Shown here piece after piece: positions 6,336 to 12,715 of a stretch of DNA of 27,352 nt. The first letter of the stretch is position 1; each line of letters starts with the position of its first letter. Made by a program: the position numbers and the translations under genes. The notes beneath the pieces were generated by a model. The model saw nothing but the letters and a program-made list of their open reading frames with translations. It had not been told where the DNA came from and made no database searches. The stretch is from positions 1 to 27,352 of the forward strand of contig CAYSLA010000031.1 in NCBI GenBank assembly GCA_964431685.1, written 5' to 3'. This DNA comes from CAYSLA01 sp964431685 (GTDB lineage: Bacteria; Armatimonadota; UBA5829).

Positions 6336-8108
6336 CTACGGCCCGCTGACCGCCTGCACATCATCAGCTCGCCGGGTGATAATCCGCCTTGCGATCTGTT
6401 GGGTTGGGGTCTGGAAGCAGGAGCTTATGCCTGTGACTGCCACGTAGTCGCCGATGGTGTAGCCGGTGGGGTCACAGATGACCCGGACGCCGATGTTCTC
6501 ATACTGGCCGGTCGCTGTACCGTCCTTCAGGTTCGAGCCGTCGTCGATGTAGAGATACCCACTGCCGATCTGGGTGACCTTGCCTGAGCCGCGCACCAGC
6601 AGCCCGACGTTGTTCAGTCCCGACCCGCCTGTGATCCCTGGAGTAGAGGCGCCGACCGGACCCCCTCCGAGAGAGCTAAGCGGCATTCCGAATGCACCAG
6701 GGACTGTGGCATTTCCTCTGACCGTGACGCTCGTTGCGTTCATCCTGCGCTCACCGCCGGCGGTGGACGTGACACCTCGCACCACCACCACTGTGCCCTC
6801 CTGAACCGGCGCGGAGGAGAATATGAGCAGGCCGGAAAGACGCCCCGGCGATTCGGCGTAGAAATAGCCGTTAAAGGCCGCTGTCACGATCCAGTCGTAC
6901 AGCGCCGCATTGGCGCCGTCCGGCAGGTACTTGGGATTGTAGGCACGAGCAGGCCCGAGTGCCTCTTCCAGGATGAAGTCCGTGGTGTCGGTCGTGACGG
7001 TACTGTGGTTGACCGCCGCAGTCTGGACGAGTGTCCTGTCGAACTTGGATACTCCTCCGGTGGTGTCGAGCGCGGACACCGTTGGGATAAATGTTGCCAC
7101 AAAGCGCTCATCGAGCTCGAAGTTCGATTGTCTGATATTGCCCGGTGCAAAGTCAATGCCCAGCGAACCGGGCGCCACGTCTAACGGCTGGGCGGGGTAG
7201 TTCTGGCTGCAGACGTTGAGCCCCAGGAAATAGGTGCGTGCGGCGTAGATGGTCTCCCCGACGCTGTGCGGCTGAGGCGAGAAGCTGCCGTTGCTTACGG
7301 CGACGTTGCGGCACTTGTGAGGGTAGCCGTTTCCGTTCAGTCCGTTGAGCGTGCTGTAGAACCAATCGTGGGCCGCCGAGCTTCCCGTCCAATTGGTCGC
7401 GGACGGAAGAGCCCCCAGCCAGCAGCCGTTGTCTCCATAGCCGCGGACGCTGGTATACAGCAGAGAGAGGGCGGCGTCGCAGTTCAGCAATGGGGTATAG
7501 GTAGGGTCCGCGCTGAAGAGAATGATCTCCTGCAGCGAGATGGGCGCGTTGGCCCCCTGTTGCGGTGAGTCACCGGACAGGAAGAGCCTTACGAGTCCGT
7601 CGGAGCCGCCGCCGTACTGCTCATCATAGGCCAGAGCATACCGCGAGATGACCCCGCCCATGCTCAGCCCGACTACATCAACACTCGCACCGGCCCCCTC
7701 ATAGCTGGAGGCCGCCTGGATTGCGTGACTGACGAGCTTTGCGTTCGCGGTAAGCGCACCGCCGCCATCGCCGAAGTTGACAACCCAGACACTTCTGCCG
7801 GCTGCCCTGATCATATCTATCGCGCCCGATGCATTGGCCGTCGCGTAGACGCTGGCGGGCAGCGTCGTGTTCATAGGGTCAAAACCCTCCACCAGAACCA
7901 CCGGGTCGCGATAGCTGCCGTCATAGGCACGGTAAAGCAGCATGTAGCCCGCCGGGACTGTCCGGTCGACCAGCACAAGGCTGGTGCCGCTCAAGATTCC
8001 GGTAGTGGCGGACGCGCCGGGAAGCGCCACCGACACTTCCTGGGCCTGTGCAGTGCCGCCGAAACACAGCAGGACTATGGCTGCCGTTAATGCGAATGTC
8101 TTATTCAT
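6336..8108 (-). CDS. Secreted alpha/beta hydrolase (lipase-like) with C-terminal OB-like domain
   Basis: The 590-aa product has a signal peptide (MNKTFALTAAIVLLCFGGTAQA). The alpha/beta hydrolase region includes PVVLVEGFDPMN near residue 70 and the nucleophile elbow GLSMGG, with the candidate catalytic Ser near residue 149, as in lipases and PGAP1-like esterases. The last 130 residues (VGLLVRGSGKVTQIGSGYLYIDDGS through DYVAVTGISS to DDVQAV) match the OB-like repeat often found at the end of secreted proteins. Substrate is unknown; an extracellular ester or acyl hydrolase is likely. AGGAG precedes the ATG by 6 bases. No PEP-CTERM tail of its own is seen. Confidence 0.75.
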   Translation of the reverse strand: MNKTFALTAAIVLLCFGGTAQAQEVSVALPGASATTGILSGTSLVLVDRTVPAGYMLLYRAYDGSYRDPVVLVEGFDPMNTTLPASVYATANASGAIDMIRAAGRSVWVVNFGDGGGALTANAKLVSHAIQAASSYEGAGASVDVVGLSMGGVISRYALAYDEQYGGGSDGLVRLFLSGDSPQQGANAPISLQEIILFSADPTYTPLLNCDAALSLLYTSVRGYGDNGCWLGALPSATNWTGSSAAHDWFYSTLNGLNGNGYPHKCRNVAVSNGSFSPQPHSVGETIYAARTYFLGLNVCSQNYPAQPLDVAPGSLGIDFAPGNIRQSNFELDERFVATFIPTVSALDTTGGVSKFDRTLVQTAAVNHSTVTTDTTDFILEEALGPARAYNPKYLPDGANAALYDWIVTAAFNGYFYAESPGRLSGLLIFSSAPVQEGTVVVVRGVTSTAGGERRMNATSVTVRGNATVPGAFGMPLSSLGGGPVGASTPGITGGSGLNNVGLLVRGSGKVTQIGSGYLYIDDGSNLKDGTATGQYENIGVRVICDPTGYTIGDYVAVTGISSCFQTPTQQIARRIITRRADDVQAVSGP

Positions 8109-8129
8109 CTTTTCTCCTGTGTGTTGCGG

Positions 8130-8219
8130 TTATGCCCGGCGCCGTCTCATGCCCAAAAGTCCTACCAGCCCACCAGCCAAAGCGGCGACCGAGGATGGCT
8201 CGGTGCGTGGGACACGCAT
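8130..8219 (-). pseudogene. Detached, decayed PEP-CTERM tail
   Basis: The minus strand encodes VPRTEPSSVAALAGG, a hydrophobic helix and GMRRRRA followed by TAA at 8132-8130. This is a PEP-CTERM tail aligned with the intact one at 4239-4320, but with the PEP core changed to TEP. It lies 3' of the DUF4352-like gene, in a frame offset by one base relative to that gene, whose TGA stop is at 8224-8222. A one-base indel would join them. The ATG at 8219 could also allow re-initiation of a 29-residue peptide, which is less likely. Confidence 0.7.
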
Positions 8220-8221
8220 TA

Positions 8222-9091
8222 TCAGGGAAAGAGGCTTGCCTTGTATGCCACACTGACAGGCTGCACTGTTCTACTGATCTCAAAGATGACGTTACCGGTC
8301 GCAGTGCCCTGCGGTAACATGTCTGGTTCCAGCAGATTCATGCCATCTCCGAACATGAACGAAGAGGCGCGATAGACGCATCTATCGCTTCCAGTGAGCT
8401 CGAAATCTGAGTTCTTGACGCGCAATCTTTCGTTGCTGATGTTCGTTACGGTCACGCTGGTGATCACGAACCTCTTGCCCGCTTCTGGCTCGTATACCGA
8501 ATAGCCCTTGCCGAGTCGGTACGACTCACTCCAGGCACCTACAGTCACGCGAACTGGCGACGGCTTTGGGGGAGTCACCGATGATGTGGCCCCACCAAGC
8601 AGGTTAGGGAATGGAAAAGGGAACTGCGTCGGTGCTTTGTACGCCACACTTACGGGCTGGATTGATCTGCCTACCTCAAAGATGACGTTACCGGTGGCAC
8701 TTCCTTGCGGCAACATGTCCGGTTCCAGCAGATTCATGCGACCGCCGAGCATGAACGAACAGGCGCGATAGATGCATCTATCGCTTCCTATGAGCTCGAA
8801 ATCTGAGTTTTCGACACGCAGCCTTTCGTTGCTGATGTTCGTTATGGTCACAGTGGTGATCACGAACCTCTTCCCGGCCTCCGGCTTGTATACCCAATAG
8901 TCCTTGCCGAGTTGGTACGACTCACTCCAGGAACCCACAGTTACGCGAACTGGCGATGGTTTTTGGGAAGTTGCAGATGATGGGGTTGTGCCAAAAAAGT
9001 TTGGGGTCAGCAAGTCGAATGCATTCGCCGGAGAGAGACCGCCCAGGCTCATCAGTGCAATGGCTGCCAAGATTGAAAGAACTTTCTTCAT
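8222..9091 (-). CDS. Secreted protein with two tandem DUF4352-like domains
   Basis: The 289-aa product has a signal peptide (MKKVLSILAAIALMSLGG, cleavage near SPANA). Two very similar domains of about 125 residues follow, each running from KPSPVRVTVG through LGK and AGKRFVIT, then VTITNISNERLRV or its equivalent, then SDFEL, LLEPDMLPQG and TGNVIFE to VSVAYKA. This is the immunoglobulin-like pattern of DUF4352/TRF2-associated domains, known from extracellular lipoproteins. The two copies are close at DNA level too, so the duplication is recent. GGGGAG precedes the ATG. The reading frame stops just before an out-of-frame PEP-CTERM tail, so the protein has probably lost its surface-sorting signal or the assembly has an error. 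Confidence 0.75.
   Translation of the reverse strand: MKKVLSILAAIALMSLGGLSPANAFDLLTPNFFGTTPSSATSQKPSPVRVTVGSWSESYQLGKDYWVYKPEAGKRFVITTVTITNISNERLRVENSDFELIGSDRCIYRACSFMLGGRMNLLEPDMLPQGSATGNVIFEVGRSIQPVSVAYKAPTQFPFPFPNLLGGATSSVTPPKPSPVRVTVGAWSESYRLGKGYSVYEPEAGKRFVITSVTVTNISNERLRVKNSDFELTGSDRCVYRASSFMFGDGMNLLEPDMLPQGTATGNVIFEISRTVQPVSVAYKASLFP
8236..8962 (-). repeat. Recent tandem domain duplication inside the DUF4352-like gene
   Basis: About 330 bp at 8236-8570 is repeated at about 8634-8962. Long shared runs include CTCAAAGATGACGTTACCGG and GGTTCCAGCAGATTCATGC on the + strand. Boundaries are approximate. Confidence 0.7.
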
Positions 9092-9208
9092 AGTTGTCTC
9101 CCCTCTGTTTGTGGACGTTGTAATACCAGGCTACAACCAACAGTATATCACATTTTCGCGGCTTTGGGGCATTCCTCTCACCGCAGATTCCAAACAGGAG
9201 GTACAGTC

Positions 9209-9634
9209 ATGTCGATCAGCATCACCACTGCGGACGTGAAGCGCAAGGCGATGATCGCGTCCGGCAACACGACCTACGACTCCGCAATCTCTTCACTAAT
9301 CACGGAGATGCAGGCCGCGCTGGAGTACTCCATCGCGCCGGAGTATCTGGCAGCCGCCACGGACACCGGGCTTCAGGCAACCCTCAAGCTGGGAATGCTG
9401 GAGGTCATTACCGCCGATTTCCTGGAGCAGTTGGTTCGGGAAGAAGGCAGGACAGAAGCGTTTGCTGTCTCGGGTATCACCGTCGGCCAGGCGGCAGCGC
9501 GAGGCGTGGAGCTGGCAGCGCAGGGAGCGAAGCGGCTGGAGCCGTACCTCAAGAGTGTGCTTCCGATGCTCTCAGACGCCCTGCCTATGAGCACGACTAC
9601 CGACACCGAATCGGAGTTCGCCGACCAGCCATAG
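9209..9634 (+). CDS. Phage head-completion/connector-like protein (gp36/DUF1320-like or gp6-like)
   Basis: The 141-aa product starts MSISITTADVKRKAMIASG and is mainly helical (SSLITEMQAALEYSIAPEYL, ATLKLGMLEVITADFLEQLV). Small proteins of this type follow the major capsid gene in many phages and act as head-tail adaptors. I cannot decide between the Mu gp36-like DUF1320 family and gp6-like connectors. AGGAGG lies about 7 bases before the ATG at 9209, which is preferred over an upstream in-frame ATG at 9164. It returns to the phage strand directly after the minus-strand block. In an uninterrupted cluster it would directly follow the capsid gene. Confidence 0.6.
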   Translation: MSISITTADVKRKAMIASGNTTYDSAISSLITEMQAALEYSIAPEYLAAATDTGLQATLKLGMLEVITADFLEQLVREEGRTEAFAVSGITVGQAAARGVELAAQGAKRLEPYLKSVLPMLSDALPMSTTTDTESEFADQP

Positions 9635-9643
9635 GCCGCAAGT

Positions 9644-9796
9644 TGTCATTTCGAGCACCAGACCGCGCGGATAGCTCGGTTGTTCTGGGTAGGAACTCCC
9701 CAAAATCAGGGGACTTCCTTAGGAACGCAGAGAGAAATCTCCCCCGAGATTCCTCGCTCTGCTCGGAATGACACGGCCCCTGCTTCGGAATGACAC
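9644..9796. repeat. Small element with 13-bp terminal inverted repeats
   Basis: TGTCATTTCGAGC (9644-9656) and GCTCGGAATGACA (9761-9773) are inverted copies at 12 of 13 positions and bound a 130-bp block with further imperfect stems inside. A second GCTTCGGAATGACA end follows at 9783-9796. The core TGTCATTCCGA is shared with the palindrome at 14059-14089. The layout is that of a non-coding MITE-like palindromic repeat. Confidence 0.65.
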
Positions 9797-9823
9797 GAAT
9801 GATGACGCCGAAAGGAGGCAGAA

Positions 9824-10123
9824 ATGGGATATCTCGAGCGAATATCCCGCGGAATGAGGCGATCCGGAGAGGCTTTCCAGCTCTCCGGCACGACATACTA
9901 CGGTGTGTTCAAACTACTCGACTCGGGCACCATGCGCACCTACCTCGATGATGTCGAGGCGATGGGCGTGACCCGCCCGGGACTGACGCTGGTGACTGAC
10001 TACAACACCCCCATCGCGGAGGACGACTCCATCACACGCGACGGTCGCACGTATACCGTTCTCAGGGTGTCCGTGCACCGCATAGGCGGCGTGGCGGTGG
10101 CAAAGGTGGCGGTGTTGGCGTAG
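9824..10123 (+). CDS. Small phage protein, possibly head-tail joining
   Basis: The 99-aa product starts MGYLERISRGMRRSGEAFQLSG, followed by TTYYGVFKLLDSGTMRTYLDD and a C-terminal strand pair around DSITRDGRTYTVLRVSVHRIGG. The TRDGRTYTVL segment recalls head-tail joining or neck proteins of the gpFII/Gifsy-2 type, which form small beta barrels at the base of the capsid. AAAGGAGG stands 6 bases before the ATG. After this gene a phage would normally carry tail genes. Here the next genes are holin and amidase. Assignment rests on size, motif flavour and place. Confidence 0.55.
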   Translation: MGYLERISRGMRRSGEAFQLSGTTYYGVFKLLDSGTMRTYLDDVEAMGVTRPGLTLVTDYNTPIAEDDSITRDGRTYTVLRVSVHRIGGVAVAKVAVLA

Positions 10124-10135
10124 AAGGGAAGGAAT

Positions 10136-10171
10136 GGGACCTATGGGACTTATGCGACCTATGGGACATAT
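10136..10171. repeat. Nonamer tandem array, 4 x 9 bp, inverted copy of 59-94
   Basis: Units GGGACCTAT, GGGACTTAT, GCGACCTAT and GGGACATAT are the reverse complement type of the array at 59-94, with the same unit and copy number. It sits directly before the ribosome binding site of the holin-like gene. Confidence 0.8.
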
Positions 10172-10189
10172 AACGAAGGGAGCTGCAAC

Positions 10190-10513
10190 ATGACTTTAGT
10201 GGACGTGCCAATTAAGGACTGGATTTCACTTGCGGCGGGGCTTGCGGGGCTGGTTGCGGCCTGGCTCGCACGGCGCGACAGCCTGCCAGCCTGGGCGAAG
10301 AGATGGCTCAAGCGCATTGGCAGAGCGCAGGTGTCCGATGCGGTCGAGCGGGCGGCATCGTTCGCCGATCTCACGGCTGATCAGCGGCGAAGCGAGGCGG
10401 TTATCTTCCTGCAGAAGCTCGCCGTAGCAAAACTGGGTTTCCCGATACCGTCGAGTATAGCGAACCTGCTTATCGAGAACGCCTACCAGCAGTGGAAAAG
10501 GAGGAAGCGGTGA
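10190..10513 (+). CDS. Phage holin-like protein (LL-H type)
   Basis: The 107-aa product begins with one membrane helix (about residues 10-28, WISLAAGLAGLVAAWLA). A very basic stretch follows (RRDSLPAWAKRWLKRIGR), then an amphipathic region AVERAASFADLTADQRRSEAVIFLQ and a last helix IANLLIENAYQQWKRRKR. One TM, a basic linker and a helical C-terminus with an EAVIFL...LIE pattern fit LL-H-type phage holins, which permeabilise the membrane at lysis. The last 4 bp overlap the amidase start, as expected for a holin-endolysin pair. GGGAG lies before the ATG. Identification is by layout and position, with moderate certainty. Confidence 0.6.
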   Translation: MTLVDVPIKDWISLAAGLAGLVAAWLARRDSLPAWAKRWLKRIGRAQVSDAVERAASFADLTADQRRSEAVIFLQKLAVAKLGFPIPSSIANLLIENAYQQWKRRKR

Positions 10514-11067
10514 AAGTCGCCCTGGATGCGGGACACGGCGCCCTGCTCGGCCATGCACGTACCGGCGCGGTCGGCAACGGACTTGTTGAGGACGATGTGA
10601 ACCCCGACATGTGCATCAGGATTGGTCACTACCTGCGCAAGCTCGGAGCTCAGACTCTGTACACCCGCCCAGGAGTGGGACTCGTCGCGATACCCATCAG
10701 GGCGAGAATCGCGCGCAATGCGGGATGCGATATGCTGCTGTCGATCCACTGCAACGCCGGGCCACCCTCCGCACACGGGGCAGAGGTACTGGTCGTGGAG
10801 AAAGACACTCGCAGCTCGCGGGTGGCAGAGAAGATTCTGCAAGCGCTCATAGCTTGCGGAATCGCCAGCCGGGGAGTGAAATGGGACTCGCAGAGCGCCC
10901 ACCGGCGGCTGGGAATACTCCGTGGCACGTATGTTCGCATGCCTGCTGCGCTGCTGGAACTGGGGTTTCTGACCAACAAGGCAGACGCCGAACTGCTCAA
11001 GGACAGACATTTCCGGGACAAGGCCGCACGCGCGATCGCCGCGGCTATCGTCAATAAGGAAAAATGA
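10510..11067 (+). CDS. N-acetylmuramoyl-L-alanine amidase (Amidase_3), endolysin
   Basis: The 185-aa product is a complete zinc amidase of the Amidase_3 family, cutting the bond between MurNAc and L-Ala in peptidoglycan. Motifs seen are DAGHG at residues 6-10 (first zinc His), an ED pair near residue 27 (second ligand), SIHCNAG near residue 80 (third ligand), and LLELGFLTN near residue 150 with the catalytic Glu. It has no signal peptide and no wall-binding domain, so export would need the holin. The GTG at 10510 is chosen because AGGAGG (10499-10504) lies 5 bases upstream, and it overlaps the holin stop. The 3' end overlaps a possible upstream start of ndk. Confidence 0.85.
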   Translation: MKVALDAGHGALLGHARTGAVGNGLVEDDVNPDMCIRIGHYLRKLGAQTLYTRPGVGLVAIPIRARIARNAGCDMLLSIHCNAGPPSAHGAEVLVVEKDTRSSRVAEKILQALIACGIASRGVKWDSQSAHRRLGILRGTYVRMPAALLELGFLTNKADAELLKDRHFRDKAARAIAAAIVNKEK

Positions 11068-11105
11068 AGGATAGACGCTTCAGCACGTCGAACGCTAAGT
11101 ACGTC

Positions 11106-11528
11106 ATGGAAACCGCATCGCAAAGAACGTTCGTTATGGTGAAGCCGGACGGAGTCAGGCGCAAACTGGTCGGGGAGATAATCTCCCGGCTGGAGCGGCG
11201 CAACTTCGATATCGTCGCGATGAAGATGCTGACTCCGTCCCGTGAGCTGGCAGAGAACCACTACGTCGAGCACAAGGGCCGGGACTACTTCGAAGCGCTG
11301 GTGCAGTTTGTGACCAGCGGGCCGGTTGTGGCGATGGTGGTTGAGTCTGAAGACGCCATTCGCCTTGTCCGCAACACAATGGGAGCCACCAGCCCTCTTG
11401 ACGCCGAGCCCGGAAGCATTCGCGGTGACTTGACCGTCAACACCCGCCAGAACCTTATCCACGGCTCCTGCTCAGTTGACGACGCCGCGCGCGAGATCGC
11501 TCTCTGGTTTCCGGAGGACGCGCCGTAG
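11106..11528 (+). CDS. ndk: Nucleoside diphosphate kinase
   Basis: The 141-aa product transfers the gamma phosphate from ATP to nucleoside diphosphates. Family marks are RTFVMVKPDGVRR at residues 7-19, ALVQFVTSGPVVAMV near residues 64-78, GATSPLDAEPGSIRGD near residues 93-108, and the active-site NLIHGS with the phospho-His at 119. Length is normal. An earlier ATG at 11064 would overlap the amidase stop and has a better ribosome site (TAAGGA), but adds 14 residues not typical of the family. If used, ndk would be coupled to the endolysin. The gene ends 7 bp from the convergent TPR gene. Confidence 0.9.
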   Translation: METASQRTFVMVKPDGVRRKLVGEIISRLERRNFDIVAMKMLTPSRELAENHYVEHKGRDYFEALVQFVTSGPVVAMVVESEDAIRLVRNTMGATSPLDAEPGSIRGDLTVNTRQNLIHGSCSVDDAAREIALWFPEDAP

Positions 11529-11535
11529 CGCGCCG

Positions 11536-12495
11536 CTAGCGCCAGCCGATGCTGGTTTCGACGAGTCTGCCTATGAAGAAGCCTGTCAGACCGCTGAGAA
11601 TGCAGTATATCCCGAGCAGGATCAGCGCCGCCGCAAATCCGCCGGCCATAGTCCCCAGGACCAGCCCCATCACTGCGCCAATTACCGCCCCTGCCTTCCA
11701 TCCTGCTCCATCGCTCTCACTGTAGCCTACCCACCAACCGACAGCGGCGCCATAGATGACCCCCAGCAAGACCAGCCCCGCCAGATATGCCAGAAACTCC
11801 GCCGGCTTAGTCGGCATCGGGCCAATGAACCCGCCGAAGAAGAGCCGGACAAGAAGAGTCAGTATAGTTATGAAGGCTCCTCCGCAGATTGCGCCGTAGA
11901 GGACTCCCTTCAGCGTGATTTGCCGGTGCCGGTCCAAAGGTCTTCCCGGCCTGGCCTCTCGCAGCGGCTCAACCTCATCCGTCTTTGGGGTCTGAACCGG
12001 TGTGACGGGCTGCTGAACGGCCGGGGCCGGAGGCGCCTCGTGCGCAAGAGTCTCAGGCGCTCTCTCGGGAGCAAAAGTAGCAGGTGTTGCCTCGGCAGCA
12101 ATCTGCGCAGTCTGCGCACGCGCCTGCTCATCCTGGAAGCGCTTTCTTATCCGTTCGATGGAATCGTGCGCGGGCTGATACGATGGGTCGAGCTTCGCCG
12201 CCGCCTCGTACTGCCGAAATGCATCCCCGATTCGACCGGCGCGCTCGTACGCCAGAGCCAGATTGAAGCAGGTTTTGGGCGTTTCTTGAAGCCTCACCAC
12301 CTGCTCAAAAGCCCCGATAGCGCTGGAGTGGTCACCCTTCCTGGCGTAAGCTGCTCCGAGCATTGACTGGAGCTGCGGATCTTCCGGAGAGATCGCACGC
12401 ACTCCCTCCAGTATCCCAATCGCCGCATCCAGTTGGCCCTGCTTGAGCAGTCCCATTGCATCGGCCTTAGCGGCATTCGGGTTCAACGATTCCAT
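11536..12495 (-). CDS. TPR protein with C-terminal membrane helices
   Basis: The 319-aa product has about three tetratricopeptide repeats in residues 8-115 (AAIGILEGVRAISPEDPQLQ, SMLGAAYARKGDHSSAIGAF, NLALAYERAGRIGDAFRQYE). A Pro/Ala/Glu-rich linker (about 130-180) leads to four hydrophobic Gly-rich membrane segments (about 193-315). TPRs mediate protein contacts, so this looks like a membrane-tethered scaffold with the TPR part in the cytoplasm. GGAGG precedes the ATG by 8 bases. A perfect hairpin lies in the upstream region at 12514-12556. No specific partner can be named. It shares a TPR start with the protein at 20611-22134, but the rest is unrelated. Confidence 0.75.
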   Translation of the reverse strand: MESLNPNAAKADAMGLLKQGQLDAAIGILEGVRAISPEDPQLQSMLGAAYARKGDHSSAIGAFEQVVRLQETPKTCFNLALAYERAGRIGDAFRQYEAAAKLDPSYQPAHDSIERIRKRFQDEQARAQTAQIAAEATPATFAPERAPETLAHEAPPAPAVQQPVTPVQTPKTDEVEPLREARPGRPLDRHRQITLKGVLYGAICGGAFITILTLLVRLFFGGFIGPMPTKPAEFLAYLAGLVLLGVIYGAAVGWWVGYSESDGAGWKAGAVIGAVMGLVLGTMAGGFAAALILLGIYCILSGLTGFFIGRLVETSIGWR

Positions 12496-12513
12496 CTACT
12501 GTCCTCCACTCCG

Positions 12514-12556
12514 CACCTCCCCCTCCCCCTCCGAAATGGAGGGGGAGGGGGAGGTG
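12514..12556. repeat. Perfect 19-bp palindrome with 5-base loop
   Basis: CACCTCCCCCTCCCCCTCC (12514-12532) pairs perfectly with its inverted copy at 12538-12556 around GAAAT. It lies between two divergent genes, so it cannot end a convergent transcript pair. Its C/G-pentamer style recalls the repeat block inside the DUF5693 gene at 18010-18246. Confidence 0.8.
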
Positions 12557-12637
12557 TTCAATACGATATCAATACTGCCAGCACCTCCAACATGTTCCAC
12601 ATCCGCAGCGTGATTCCTGCGTAAAACGCAACCGCGC

Positions 12638-12666
12638 TTGACCGTTTTGGTTCTTAACCGTAGAAT
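12638..12666 (+). promoter_or_regulatory. Sigma70-type promoter for glyS
   Basis: TTGACC (12638-12643), a 17-base spacer and TAGAAT (12661-12666) match five of six bases at each box. The expected start point is near 12673, about 43 bases before the glyS ATG. This also rules out the TTG at 12638 as start codon. Confidence 0.7.
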
Positions 12667-12715
12667 TGAACCGGCACAAAAAGCGGAAAGCGAGGCTTGG
12701 ACACAATTGGCAGAT

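Noticed and set aside
11476..12366. Plus-strand frame of nearly 300 codons over the TPR gene
   Set aside because: It is very rich in Arg and Ser and lies antisense to a TPR/membrane protein with a good ribosome site.
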